DNA of 64,000 nucleotides from Trichostrongylus colubriformis. Its lineage: Eukaryota > Nematoda > Chromadorea > Rhabditida > Trichostrongylidae. This document shows, piece by piece, positions 28,101 to 33,346 of the stretch. A program made the position numbers and the translations under genes. Positions within the stretch are counted from its first letter, which is position 1. Every line of letters starts with the position of its first letter. Location of the stretch: assembly GCA_963978905.1 (NCBI GenBank), contig OZ022261.1:27277686-27341685 (forward strand), read 5' to 3'. The notes below the pieces were generated by a model. The model made no database searches and was not told the origin of the DNA. It saw only the letters and a program-made list of their open reading frames with translations.

Positions 28101-29767
28101 TCTAGGATGTTTTTATGTAATATAACCATCCCTCGGCTTTTGGATCTATATATAAATATATGCAACATAACCATCCTACGCATCTCCTTCCCCGTGGGCT
28201 CTCTCGTTGAGTATCTCGAGCCGTTAGGTGGCACTGCTACGTGGCGCGACCCATGTGGCTGTTAGGGCGCCAGTAGCGGACCAAAAGTCACAATGTAGTT
28301 GCCCTGAGACGCAGGTGGGTTCAGGGCACTCTGTGTCTCTGCTGTGCTGGGCCGATTGAAACCTTCTGTATCCATGCAGACGTTTCTTGTAGTGGTGTGG
28401 GGGAGTTCTGCATGGCCTGAATTCGTTCCAGTGAAAAGCCTACAGTCTGAATACCGGGAGGCGTTTCGGAGATGCCTTCAAAAAATAAGCTCAAAGTCTA
28501 CTTCAGGATGGCCTGGTAAGTACTCAGGGCATACTCAACCCCATGACGGAGCCTGGCAAGCTACTGATGAGTTTTTATCTTGCCGAAAACAGCATTGAAG
28601 GTGGGCCTCAATCCCCTGAGCTTAAGGGAGCCCCCATAGGCAACAGTGGGTAGGAACTTTAGGAGAGGTTGTGACAGTCTTAAACCTACAACAGGCTGTA
28701 TAGGTGGAGAAGGGCTAGGATGGCGATCTGTGCATCCAACGCACGACCCACCGAAAGCGAGTACGGAGGATGTGATGATGCAAGTCAAGTTGACTGCCCT
28801 CGGTGGAAATCGCGTGTGACTGCGTAAGAAGGGCGGCCACCGTACCCACGCCTATTTTAATTCGTTTATCCGCCATACTGAGCTTGTTCTCAAATTATTT
28901 TCAACTCAATAAAGAGAATTTGATTGAATTTAGCTCAGTCTAAACTTTTTCATTTCACTCTTGGTTGATAATAGCTAGGGAGGAGGAGCTCCGGGCTGAG
29001 CAAAAACATCTACTTGTGCAGGGACGGACTTTCGCTTTTCGGCGGAAGTGATTCACTCATCGCCACGCCCCCCCTCCCCTCCCCTCTAGACCGAGCTGTG
29101 GGAACGCCCGAAGTACACTGCGTCTTAATTGCATACGATACAAAATATAGTATTTACGCTATAATACTACGTATGAAGCAAAAAAGTTTGGGCGAGCAAA
29201 AATGATGCATATAAGGAGGAGGCAGAGTATAGAAAATGGAATAAATGCATGCATAACACTATTATCAACCAAGAGTGAACTAAAAAGGGTTAAATTCAAT
29301 TAAATTCTGCCTATTGAGATGAGAATAATAGAACACGAACTGAAGATAGCGGCAAAATGAATAAAGGTAGGCTTAGGTACGGTCGCCGCCCTTCTTATGC
29401 CATTACACGCAATTACATGCAAAACCCATCGAGGGCAGTCAACTCGCGCGCAAATGTCGCGCGGAGAACGTCGCAACGCGAAATTTTAACATAAGGGCAC
29501 ACACCCACGCCCATGGTGCGATGAGCGCAGTAGTGTGTGCAAGCGAACAGTAGCAAGATTGCTTTAGCGACTCGTCACAAGGTGCAAAACGGATGCGCTC
29601 GAACTAGCCTTACGGGAGTTGGTTACCTTGTATTTTCAACTCTTGCAATTATGAAAATGCAAGAAACGTGCTAAATAGCGGCCTTTCAGAAACCCAAACG
29701 GGCCGTACGAAGACTCGACGGTGTTTGACTTCAAGTGGGAACCCGCAACGTCACAACAGTGTGGCAG
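7070..29767 (+). CDS. Carboxylesterase (type B), 3' part of gene, six exons over 22.7 kb
   Basis: Carboxylesterases hydrolyse ester bonds with a Ser-Glu/Asp-His triad in an alpha/beta-hydrolase fold; in nematodes many are secreted or gut enzymes acting on xenobiotics and lipids. Six exons (7070-7152, 9431-9584, 11684-11856, 24260-24404, 27829-27958, 29690-29767; 763 nt) each have AG acceptors and GT donors, and all five junctions keep reading phase. Family hallmarks appear in the right order: DFLPKSIDELR, RVYLYSFEFFNPRSFG, the catalytic-His segment ATHCTELTYLFG, and MWTNFAKYG continuing across a junction to NPNGPYED and FKWEP. The N-terminal half with the nucleophile Ser was not found and probably lies upstream of the window. 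The introns hold mariner, Tc1, BEL/Pao and piggyBac-like elements. Confidence 0.88.
7153..7590. other. Carboxylesterase intron, no feature recognised
   Basis: Non-coding stretch between exon a and the Tc1-like remnant; nothing supported. Confidence 0.4.
7600..8420 (-). pseudogene. Decayed Tc1-like transposase
   Basis: Read on the minus strand, fragments in several frames line up in Tc1 order: a possible HTH end (TSVHRLLK, about 8330), VIFSDEKKFNL with the first catalytic Asp (8114-8146), STGGIVMGRAVGKSRIV (about 8000-8050), FQQDNVRVHV with the second Asp (7868-7897), then LKDAILSAW and LVQSMPKRMSEDIGKKG (7619-7672). Stops and frame changes make it non-functional. Clear terminal inverted repeats were not located. 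Confidence 0.82.
8653..8820. mobile_element. Short palindromic MITE
   Basis: The ends GGGGAATAAGGGG and CCCTTATTCCCC are inverted, and inner parts also pair (GTTTTGCCGGGTG with CACCCGACAAAAAC). A run of C residues (about 8801-8811) sits inside the right arm. Confidence 0.6.
8821..9430. other. Carboxylesterase intron, no feature recognised
   Basis: No supported gene or repeat. Short open frames here lack recognisable domains. Confidence 0.4.
9431..9584 (+). CDS. Carboxylesterase exon b
   Basis: The acceptor TTCTTGTAG ends at 9430; the donor GTAAAC begins at 9585. It starts in phase 0 and ends in phase 1. It encodes LAPVIGSSPEDFLPKSIDEL and EAPKKNALIGTCKYEGLLF, which match the nematode esterase pattern of a PVI(D)xDFLP segment followed by the LR-EAPKK segment. 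Confidence 0.9.
9585..10344. other. Carboxylesterase intron; one Tc1-type end-like sequence
   Basis: At about 10300 the sequence CAGGTTGCGGCAAAAGTACT resembles the start of a Tc1/mariner-type terminal repeat and matches a second copy at about 12417. No partner end or transposase was found. Confidence 0.35.
10345..10602. mobile_element. GC-rich palindromic MITE
   Basis: The arms share inverted segments: CTTACGACAGAAAA on the left (about 10369) and its complement TTTTCTGTCGTAAG on the right (about 10559), with further GC-rich pairing around them and GACAAGCG/CGCTTGTC near the ends. It is markedly more GC-rich than its surroundings and lies in a carboxylesterase intron. Confidence 0.55.
10603..11683. 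other. Carboxylesterase intron, no feature recognised
   Basis: AT-rich non-coding sequence; nothing supported. Confidence 0.4.
11684..11856 (+). CDS. Carboxylesterase exon c
   Basis: The acceptor is CTTTTTTCAG, ending at 11683; a second AG at 11698 is a weaker alternative. The donor GTGGGA starts at 11857. It begins with two bases that complete the codon left open by exon b and ends in phase 0. It encodes GRFNLKGIEKLLSVVI and LYLCNVNLDSKEEVAKAYVK, fitting the helical region between the EGLLF and NRVYLYSFE segments. Confidence 0.85.
11857..13468. other. Carboxylesterase intron with a Tc1-type end-like sequence
   Basis: At 12415 a TA followed by CAGGGTGCAGCAAAAGTATT looks like a Tc1/mariner terminal repeat and matches about 10300. 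At about 12960-13050 a segment resembles sequence flanking the long inverted repeat near 29450. No transposase could be read convincingly. Confidence 0.35.
13469..13912 (+). mobile_element. TTAA-ended MITE, copy A, left part (split by BEL/Pao insertion)
   Basis: Begins TTAAAGGCAGCATTAGGGG. Its remaining part is at 24016-24129, ending in the inverted CCCCTAATGCTGTCTTTAA. Other copies lie at 33347-33892, 51081-51639 (reversed) and 59621-60154, plus a diverged piece near 58160-58296. There is no coding capacity. The TTAA ends suggest a piggyBac-type target but do not prove it. Confidence 0.85.
13913..14155 (+). repeat. 5' LTR of BEL/Pao element
   Basis: Runs TGTATTGG to CACTACA. It contains a TATATATA box (about 14094-14101) inside a small palindrome and an AATAAA polyadenylation signal at 14117-14122. 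Confidence 0.97.
14156..14174 (+). other. tRNA primer binding site of BEL/Pao element
   Basis: The 5' LTR is followed without a gap by TGGCGACCACGGACC, whose complement ends in CCA as a tRNA 3' end does. The matching tRNA was not identified. Confidence 0.6.
14300..14770 (+). repeat. 47-bp minisatellite with 255-bp higher-order repeat in BEL/Pao leader
   Basis: Degenerate units of about 47 bp, each with CTCCTGCTCCACCTGTCAAG and a CCGAAATCCAACCC-like half, repeat about ten times. A larger block starting CAAGGGGCCTTCGGAATCC occurs at about 14332 and again at 14587, a spacing of 255 bp. The unit length is not a multiple of three, so no long frame is maintained, and the array lies in the untranslated leader. 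Confidence 0.8.
15239..16936 (+). CDS. gag: BEL/Pao gag
   Basis: This 565-residue frame encodes the structural polyprotein. After an N-terminal helical region (1-130), residues about 181-345 match the Pao-type gag domain (DUF1759), with LDLPIFEGNLLEFPEYW at its start. Three CCHC-type zinc knuckles follow: CPFCGDIAHNSSTC (395-408), CYNCLSPRHTTKQC (427-440) and CIHCCKRHHSSVC (446-458). The Met at 15239 begins the domain cleanly after the repeat-rich leader. The frame ends at 16936, where protease continues in the -1 frame. No slippery heptamer is evident near 16930, so a one-base indel is likely. Confidence 0.93.
   Translation: MSGIIRQQIGIAKRQLLKALQDAEKEHAEQDQIQQSTNDDILAIYEGQTLTHDYLYRTYARVDRLWKQWIELIQGNPEEEAILQKYITKYGDFRLLLNDAISTLERLDQERQLIEAELRRRKIEFEPYIESDGDSQHSSEHPVAHQIPHPAYVTTASPQIPTSQTPATSNMSFVDASILSKLDLPIFEGNLLEFPEYWARFSTLIGDKPQLDGATKFSLLKSTLRGRALQTIKGLAITAANYPIAVEILKNHFEDRVTTRHILYTRLASLPSCENEGRNLFALYSQMFAMVRQFTTYEYDSKEYALGAILLNKLPRHIRSRVYDHTGNNENLVPTQLLHILTKIVRKEAVLEEMAGHSNFHGDFLMNAAYQNKKPQPRRTEPQLPTRTRQLQKTCPFCGDIAHNSSTCTTYKTPRERVKVIKTKHLCYNCLSPRHTTKQCPSKNSCIHCCKRHHSSVCFTQNPAGQPVQRPHRPIKLRPPPLVPRLPLHRSNATIEMPNQDNISTPIDGEQRQRLSEADYNKQQHQKPEEVPRIYTADIVNANVTSKASLMMCVPITLYNPDQPL
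16894..18105 (+). CDS. pol: BEL/Pao pol, protease and N-terminal reverse transcriptase
   Basis: The frame overlaps the gag end in phase -1. The aspartic protease active site FFDSGSSTTI has Asp23-Ser24-Gly25. Reverse-transcriptase fingers occupy roughly residues 270-350 (LNKGIIEEV, KLRCVYDGSAKT, SLNEVLYRGP). Around 17970 the motif-A Asp (LVTGDI) is present, but directly afterwards the frame becomes out of register with the conserved sequence, which resumes in the next frame at 17982. The residues after that point in this frame are not conserved. The real product was probably continuous with the next entry. Confidence 0.9.
   Translation: MCTNNTLQSRSTVVRLDTTAFFDSGSSTTIIKKDIAQRLNLKMEEEQLISFQTFAKREPQSHLSSKVKVGLLLENCEQIVLHARTLPFIMEPMHMELLNQHQRDNTKTWSVNTQPGLLIGSDYFWELMLSDNFYIKQLPNGYNLIHSRLGNIITGKPLQSHQSFVAISDADDLENPLQHQKLEEIVEKFWSLESVGISDEIAQSDDDRCLQEFTDTIHFDLDEGRYVVQLPFKDDLSELSDNFDMAISRLSSTVNVLSRKSGLLEKYHSVIIDQLNKGIIEEVDYRDNPTLCHYLPHHGVISESSRTTKLRCVYDGSAKTKGKRSLNEVLYRGPVLLPEIPGILLRIRLMKILVTGDIGKRSSWSDWIKIAEISHASSGFEILPWECEKETLSRTFSKEYLLD
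17982..23720 (+). CDS. pol: BEL/Pao reverse transcriptase end, RNase H, integrase and envelope-like polyprotein
   Basis: This is a single open frame of 1912 codons. Residues 1-150 finish reverse transcriptase (FGLISSPFLLAG; motif C is YVDN at 72-75). RNase H has Asp245 (FTDAS), Glu290 and Asp320 (SDSK). Integrase has an HHCC domain (His near 537-544, Cys575, Cys578) and core residues Asp612, Asp675 and Glu726, followed by a GQWKLGQV domain near 874-910. From Met940 the frame continues without a stop into a cysteine-rich envelope-like part: hydrophobic signal 949-962, ectodomain one to about 1300, membrane segment about 1303-1325, basic loop 1337-1379, second hydrophobic segment 1380-1395, ectodomain two with a dense Cys cluster (1518-1537) and several N-glycosylation sites, final membrane segment 1872-1889 and a short basic tail. 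The layout recalls phlebovirus-type glycoprotein precursors, as known for some nematode BEL/Pao envelopes. Confidence 0.92.
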   Translation: MVGLDKDSRNFTRFLWLRDPSLGMREGNIVTYVFKRVPFGLISSPFLLAGTIRYHLSNYSSPLAQKILRNIYVDNLFLEATSSHEAELIYEETKEIFREAGMNVREFASNDADFNKLVEEQEHAPVDKFTKILGIKWNTVKDDLVLSLPMPPQKETTWTKRKVLKYVASIYDPLGWISPSTLISKAFIQKLWKTKISWDTILSSDLLQEWTSILANWSVPELRLPRRLPPSDSSDVHYDLHIFTDASKIGYAAVAYLVTNGPTNETEVSLLMAKSRLAPLHTTATIPRLELSALTVGAKLMNFLQSQLDLPIRKSYIWSDSKAALIWTKCEKPLPVFINNRIKTIKTNAPTSILRFVPGDQNPADIGSRGMNVKELLESKLWFSGPEFLHNSEENWPKDISHITDDNSVEKELLASATSINHEPLFEEKRFSTWTKLLKTIVLVLLFAVRKSSKAKEHFSDKRSHLIAAAEIIVCRQAQLSHPPDDATRKQLNLYYCKKTLLWKSQGRIANAKLPLATIEPVYLPRESYISSLYVLHVHQINHHCGVEQTLCEIRTKIWIPKGRQTVKKTINNNCYMCRKAKSKPYALPDFPIHPRERVTRPRYPFERCGMDYMGPFHYRVDNLTISKYWIVLITCLNTRAIITDIVTSMSAISLLHVIRRFIATNGFPRWIVCDNAKVFRTLNEVQCCLFKTKEPDTTITDYCANGKIQFHFIASHSPWQGGIYERMVGLFKASYRSAIGKDIHDIETLKTLVTECAAICNCRPLTYVNDELWHIPLRPVDFLRSNAIIAIPRIEKIEEAQANTIIQSDLIEMWKSTQEILDFFWKRWSKEYIVSLREQYQRSHKHPRLEHEAEHPKLHDYVIIHDDTLKRGQWKLGQVIGSNDEYQRTVQLRLANKEEITRPINLISPLEVLPRERANPNEGRREDSRENTHTPSHPMLTRSKAKNASLLLLAIVAVMISGCKASETAINMKCPSSISIIRKIIYADQCMEKGIAVASITDNNDQQRLCWFPIQCPSGHINIPIPLPPNTGYCGSKCSCPKWTKTCSFYNGRHKETSHSDNVLPSLFNYKPPQVCSFQKSPICSNSRKIGIFYQIELYDGTKIIVPELHITKRDFFNKEDYYCFLRWKTDTYPDPNRNSKIRIAGILQYHQYAAPSIKSVFCVYYSPVTTFDFMNSSIIIRAWGTVPKEYFSHRDDIQSSKSIYSIPSCEKGGITVKTTTTLDIVEACSSTTCVYIKSYETDTLVLFPTSIVIFEYEVIISAWINGEKILSSTLTCPGQPICEALQCNVCWKKVYNIQCWTALEIAASLILFIASMLLLHFCTPVFRLLYWVGRKLIHTLHAIMRAVLLKCKKITGKTQSYQVERPSYQLKRRKKKIHGIIATIACIMSTAQCCSNIVTLQGETTYCTMEKNEEKCTYDQVTQLLLQPIAQEACLILKNKEKRIMGTIAIRLEQISHICKQKTEYFTGDHQFLTESRHQCYKTESCQGNTCSSLKPEMKLIDFSTISNSNPGYTYCVPSCGCFWCNWCFYCTSTCLFYRNYAIPTSSTIYRVFTCPTWSIQAEGIATIRSEDYTSTQRFTLQPGIPFTWNKVQLTLTSTITPSYPILSSYFLTDSNITTRIEPSPQGQLLLNSPGQVQCKTEEDAKTFRNCLFSKSACSCNPRKYEVVCTCSNGTISSFLQNKHNKLPIITTNVAIINEGSNVKAKTTIGSALAVQISANGLVIAANNNNNSCQVQMEELTGCYDCTQGAKTNVSCTSSISEETAQIECSNNTQLVRCTPEGRISTIRFHFSSSTVVENCTIRCPGGISTATLTGRLAFVNEGTYLTEIIPPTLTESSKDTLNLKTIADFVSGFIERLPKLLDFFPSFKMIFLYALGFISILWLLKFCRKQKHLTFHSHLPRNIVKPKTR
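23768..24010 (+). repeat. 3' LTR of BEL/Pao element
   Basis: Same 243 bp as the 5' LTR with one substitution. Preceded directly by the polypurine-like GGGTGGGAG (23759-23767) and followed by the CGGAG target duplication. Confidence 0.97.
24016..24129 (+). mobile_element. TTAA-ended MITE, copy A, right part
   Basis: Continues copy A after the BEL/Pao element; GGACGCTTTTCACCGGG onward matches copy B at about 33776. It ends CCCCTAATGCTGTCTTTAA, the inverse of the left end. Confidence 0.85.
24260..24404 (+). CDS. Carboxylesterase exon d
   Basis: The acceptor GTATTTCAG ends at 24259; the donor GTAACC starts at 24405. It begins in phase 0 after exon c and ends in phase 1. It encodes LYSDIFVNNATYSYV and NRVYLYSFEFFNPRSFG, a strong esterase signature. 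It lies 130 bp after the split MITE, so exons c and d are now separated by the 10-kb BEL/Pao element. Confidence 0.93.
24405..24714. other. Carboxylesterase intron, no feature recognised
   Basis: About 310 bp between exon d and the piggyBac-like element; nothing supported. Confidence 0.4.
25027..25335 (-). CDS. piggyBac-like gene, last exon, cysteine-rich domain
   Basis: The acceptor on the minus strand is TTTTTCAG (25336-25343); the frame opens in phase 0 and ends at a TAA at 25027-25029. The 102 residues include LLVKRPRHILMPVGG and a zinc-binding series CVKC, CSCC, then CLICFRMYH, the pattern of the piggyBac C-terminal cysteine-rich domain that binds transposon ends. The tail is very basic. 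It joins in phase to the chromodomain exon at 25591-25715. Confidence 0.85.
   Translation of the reverse strand, partial: RITKSPADCSEQVQLLVKRPRHILMPVGGVASKARSRCVKCYERLSAEYGRKVARNRAKQVKTRCSCCERSFCLICFRMYHWKCEGRKFGKKRSKLSNIVLS
25591..25715 (-). CDS. piggyBac-like gene, chromodomain exon
   Basis: Read on the minus strand, the acceptor TTTCAG precedes 25715 and the donor GTGAGT follows 25591. The 125-nt exon encodes 41 residues with WYPVKEILATRMKGGRREYL and then an IKCEGC / EEVTWEAEDD segment. This is the chromodomain pattern: beta strands with the E-x-I-L and Y-L-I/V-K-x-x-G blocks and the T-W-E close. Aromatic residues suited to methyl-lysine binding are present (Tyr near the start, Trp in TWE); the usual W of the KW block is Cys. 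Phases join both neighbours exactly. Confidence 0.85.
26039..26146 (-). CDS. piggyBac-like gene, linker exon
   Basis: A 108-nt exon with acceptor TTTTTCCAG and donor GTGAGT on the minus strand, phase 1 to phase 1. It encodes ISDLSGLSNWASSKGG and SDEVKANVLYR. No known domain is recognised. It joins in phase to the chromodomain exon. A diverged copy at 27179-27286 keeps the same length and splice sites. Upstream exons were not found. Confidence 0.7.
26172..26373. mobile_element. MITE nested in the piggyBac-like element
   Basis: The inverted ends GGTGCTATCGCAATGAGG and its near complement at 26349-26373 are flanked by direct AATAATT repeats (26165-26171, 26375-26381). It shares a GGCTTAGGCTAAA segment with the hairpin element at 55085-55322. 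Confidence 0.75.
26590..26931 (-). pseudogene. Second, decayed copy of the cysteine-rich exon
   Basis: On the minus strand this matches the exon at 25027-25335, including LLVKRPRHMLMP and the zinc-binding series CIKC, CSRC, CLICFQKYH. A one-base shift in an A-run near 26770 breaks the frame. No chromodomain exon lies between it and the second linker exon, unlike in copy one. Confidence 0.8.
27179..27286 (-). pseudogene. Second copy of the linker exon
   Basis: Same 108-nt length and the same acceptor and GTGAGT donor positions as 26039-26146, but with an in-frame TGA early in the exon. Confidence 0.75.
27416..27520. repeat. Subterminal palindrome at piggyBac-like right end
   Basis: TGTCCCACATACGACATT pairs with AATATCATATGTGGGACA in inverted orientation, amid GCGCGC-rich sequence. 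It lies directly inside the right terminal repeat and may be a transposase-binding subterminal repeat. Confidence 0.5.
27829..27958 (+). CDS. Carboxylesterase exon e (catalytic His)
   Basis: The acceptor AACTTTAG ends at 27828; the donor GTGAGC starts at 27959. It opens with two bases that complete an Ala codon with exon d and ends in phase 2. It encodes ATHCTELTYLFG, which contains the triad histidine, and MIDVMTRMWTNFAKYG, both strongly conserved in type B carboxylesterases. Confidence 0.95.
27959..28785. other. Carboxylesterase intron with one exon-like stretch
   Basis: Positions 28393-28515 have an acceptor (TTCTTGTAG) and a donor (GTAAGT) and encode SLQSEYREAFRRCL, which resembles the segment after the last helix of class A receptors. 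Nothing joins to it in this window, so it is probably a stray or decayed exon. Confidence 0.25.
28786..29442. repeat. Long inverted repeat, about 190-bp arms
   Basis: Arms at about 28786-28975 and 29255-29442 are inverted copies, for example GTTGACTGCCCTCG outside and TTCACTCTTGGTTGATAATAG inside, about 280 bp apart. It lies in the intron between carboxylesterase exons e and f. The type is uncertain: a foldback element or two opposed MITE copies. Confidence 0.7.
29690..29767 (+). CDS. Carboxylesterase exon f
   Basis: The acceptor GCCTTTCAG ends at 29689; the donor GTAATG starts at 29768. One base completes the Gly codon left open by exon e, then NPNGPYEDSTVFDFKWEPAT follows. The continuation FAKYG to NPNG and the FKWEP block are typical of the esterase C-terminal region. 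It ends in phase 2, so at least one more exon is expected. Confidence 0.9.
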
Positions 29768-29861
29768 GTAATGAGCTTCCTGAAATGATTTTTTTTTCAT
29801 TTATCCATTCGACTCATGCAGTTTGTATATGGGCTTAAGCAGACACGTGAGACCGTGCAAT

Positions 29862-30231
29862 CAGGTTACACCGGGAGTCGATGATTCCTCGATAGGAGGG
29901 GGGGGGGGTCGTATTCGCCCGCAAACGAGGGGGGTCATACCTGTAGAGGTCAGCGATAAGCACCAGAATCTTTCACTGGAAAACCTTCACCAAGCAGATG
30001 AGGAGCGAAGGTTTCACAGCGAATCCTTGTGGGGAAATAGGAACTAAATGTTTTCATTGCTTTAGGTGAGAATACATGGCAATAAAACTTATTGTAACTG
30101 TACAATCCAGCAATATGTAGTGACTGTTAGATGTCAAAGAAGGGGGAGGTGTTGTTATAGGTTCTCGTAGAGGGAGGGGGGAGTAGTGTCGAAACGGCCA
30201 TGCAATTTCCTCGACACCTGGGAGTGTCCTG
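29862..30231 (+). repeat. Interspersed repeat, copy 1 of GTCGAGGATTCCTCGA family
   Basis: Begins CAGGTTACACCGGGAGTCG and ends near CACCTGGGAGTGTCCTG. Similar copies lie at 41250-41556 and, reversed, near 56540-56633. It contains an 11-12 base G run. An in-frame stretch (29954-30047) ending in a stop could be a last carboxylesterase exon by phase, but similar coding-like sequence occurs in the copy at 56.5 kb, so it more likely belongs to the repeat. Confidence 0.55.
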
Positions 30232-30965
30232 TGTGCAAAACTGTAGATTTTCCTGTTGAATAGCTGTTTTGTTTCTCCTTCTCATCTATTACGTAGAATT
30301 TAATGATCACCTCGTGCAAGTTGCCCGGATGAATCAGCAGACGCTTTGGGTCAGTAAAAGACTTCTCATTGATAATTAGGGGAAATTACAAACTCTTTGA
30401 TTTCCTTCAGGGTAATCTGTAAATAATTGGGTTATATGTGAAATTTGTTAAAGTAAAATGCAAGTTCAGTAACTTCATAAGTTTGAGGTGTATCCTGGAA
30501 TATATTGTGAGGTATTTATTTCTCATCTCATCATTCGTTGTTCTCTGAGAAAGTTTATGTTGGTGTTGGCCTCTTAATTAACATTTCTTATGGCTTCATA
30601 AACCATGAGTGTCATAATATAAGCTATGGAAACGAGGTCGTAAAAAATTGGTCATACCTCATCTAAAGGGATAGCTGGCCTAGCCTGTCCTACCCCGAAT
30701 CCGAAGCTCATGATTGCGACGATGTTTTTACAATCGGACTTCATTCTACACGAAGCTGCTTCGACCAACACTACCATCACTAGCCGAGTAGTTCAATTCA
30801 GAGAAGTTTCGCTTTCTTCATCCTATGCAAATAATTGCCTACTGAAAACCTACTCAAATGGTATGTCGAACTTAATTATAGTCCTAGTCAGATGGCGAGT
30901 TTGAATTTCAACTTTTTTGGCCCGTTCTTTGCGTAAGAACATTAAAATTATATATATTTATTACA
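30232..30965. other. No feature recognised
   Basis: AT-rich intergenic sequence; nothing supported. Confidence 0.4.
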
Positions 30966-31163
30966 GTGTGGATACAAATTACAATATACCTAGACCATAA
31001 GTATCAAAGTAAACAAAGTAATGCTCGCTTAAAACCATTAACAGCGAAAAAAGACAAGAAAAAAAGGATTTCAAGGACTGAAATCCTTTTTTGGATTTGA
31101 GCAAGCATTACTTTGTTTACTTTGGTACTTATGGTCTAGGTTCATTGTAATTTGTATCCACAC
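30966..31163. mobile_element. Palindromic MITE with 60-bp arms
   Basis: Starts GTGTGGATACAAATTACAAT and ends with its inverse; the arms at about 30966-31031 and 31098-31163 differ at few sites. The centre holds a second small hairpin (AGGATTTCAAGG and GGACTGAAATCCTT). Confidence 0.8.
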
Positions 31164-31362
31164 GAACTGCCACAACAGCACACATGAGCGCTGCAGTCAC
31201 GACGCTTTTTCAAGGGCCACCTTCCTATGCTGCTGCCAATCGCGAAACCTGCGCGGGCTCTATCTCTCTAATCTAAAATCAGAAATTGTCCACAATTGCA
31301 CACGATACCCCTATTTGCGCCCTGAGCGTTTTTTGCGTCACTCACTTCCTATATCACTACCC

Positions 31363-31700
31363 GGTGTGGGAGTCGGTTGGTCGAATTTTCGCGCAATCGC
31401 TTGCGGCGAACGGCGCGGCGAGTGCGAGTCGTTTGGAATTCCGCTCAAGACGCAATGGGCTGGTACCGTAAGGAACCTTTGAAGATTGCACCTATTTTCA
31501 GCGTGGGCGGCTATTTCCTCTTGTTCTTATGCTTTCTGAGAGAGTCTTAGGAAATTCTAATGCACAACATATTGCTAAAAATGGGTGCCATCTCTAAAGG
31601 TCACTTACTGTACCAGCCCATTGCGTCTTAAGCGAAATTCCAAACGGCTCGTACTGACGCCGCCGCGAAGCAAAAATTCGACCAATCGACCCCACCCCAT
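31363..31700. mobile_element. Palindromic MITE, GCGAGTGCGAGTCG family, copy 1
   Basis: The arms include GTCGGTTGGTCGAATTTTCG and GACGCAATGGGCTGGTACC on the left, each inverted on the right (about 31614-31700). A related, more diverged copy is at 47516-47770. Confidence 0.75.
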
Positions 31701-33346
31701 TATCCGCACCCCTCATCTTACTCACACGTCAGAACAGTCTAACTAGGTAAGTCGCAAATAGGCGGCGTCGCGCCCATTATCGAGCGGCAAAATTCACAAC
31801 GGGACCAACGAGGTACCTTTCGCGTACGGCATCATTTCGTGTGGCGCGGTGACCCAATTGGAGAGTCCTGACACACGCTCCCACTCACGCTGTCACTGCT
31901 TTTGGAGGCTAGATGAAATACTTCGCATACATACATAGAATAAAGATGTACGATGAGGAACGCTTTTCAGCCATCTGGTCATCAATGAAAAGTGTGAAAT
32001 GCGTACATCATACGAAGAGCAGAGAGCCGAATTCTGGAGGAATATACGGATAACGTCGAAAAGCGGTTGACCCCCTTCGATTTTCCCAGTCTAGTCGAAA
32101 ACCTTATGAGTCACTTATAAACTGTATATATGCCCAACTATTATTCTGTTTGTTATTCTGTTCCATCGTAAATCTAGGCTATCGAAAGTGACGAACTATC
32201 TCATCATTCTTAATATCACCACAAAATGTTCACATGTGCGAGTTTCCGTGGCTCATTTCGTAACTGTTTCAACTTTGCATGCGTATTAGCGCGGAGCTTC
32301 TACTTCACACTTTTTTTAGCATTTCATTCGTGAGGTACCCTTCCTAGCAAATTCAGGCCAACCATGTAATCGATGTGTGTCGTTGGTTTCCGGGTAAATA
32401 GCAATAAATAGTAGGATGGTAAGTGCAAAGGAAGTTACATGGGATTGGATACAGTAGATTCAGCCAGTAGATTCTTGCTAAGCTTGCGGTAAGACCAGTG
32501 TGAGCGGTCTGACTGCGAGCTTATTTCGGATTCGCCATTGCATCTTGCGTTGAGCATCGCGTCGTGAAAAATTGCAGTGTTACCTCTTTATCTGCCACAT
32601 CCTCACTTTTGTTCATCATATTGAGTTCCAGCGTCGAGAAAGTTTTACGGATCTGTACAAACACTTTCCTTCTAATCTTGGTTCTTTGAATATGGAATGA
32701 AGTTCTTGTCTTTGTGTTTTCCGGACTCTATCCTGAAGGAAGACACCGGACCTAAAATGTCTAGGAGCTGTTCCTACATAGGAGTTGATTCGAAACGGAA
32801 AAAAAAAACTTTGCTGTAACTAAAAAAGGGGGCATCTTTCCTGCAGCTTCACGGATATTTCCAGAGGAGGAGTAAGGGGAAGAAATGTGCGACAAAGATC
32901 CACTCCTTCTGCTGCACGCCCAACTGCAGAGGATCAGCCAGAGTTGTGAATGGTGGTATGATAGTTGTAAGTGATCTGCGTTTTATAGCATCATTTCACC
33001 ATACATGCGACATTAACCAGAAAGCAATGATCTCCGTCGCTTTTCCTGGTCCGTCCTTTTGAATGAATACGTCCGATTCTCAGATACTCCTATGCTTCCC
33101 CTCCAAGAATCACATAAGTTTATGTGGATCTCAAACTTACTTTCACGTAACTCGCAGAGGGCGACCGTAGAGCTGTACTCCGCAAACTATTACATATTCA
33201 TCGTCTTTTATGCAGTGGTCATCAACTTCATGTTGGCCTATGACCTATATGATGCGCACTCCACTTCATACAAAGTTTCTTTGAAAAGGTAAATTTTACC
33301 CTCTCCGTGATGATGCGCACACCCTTCCAGTAACTTTATTCTTCGT
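31701..33346. other. Intergenic, no feature recognised
   Basis: No exon or repeat could be supported. Short open frames lack family features. Confidence 0.4.

Noticed and set aside
29954..30047. Last carboxylesterase exon ending at a stop
   Set aside because: Phase fits exon f and the end looks plausible, but the sequence belongs to an interspersed repeat with similar coding-like sequence at 56.5 kb.
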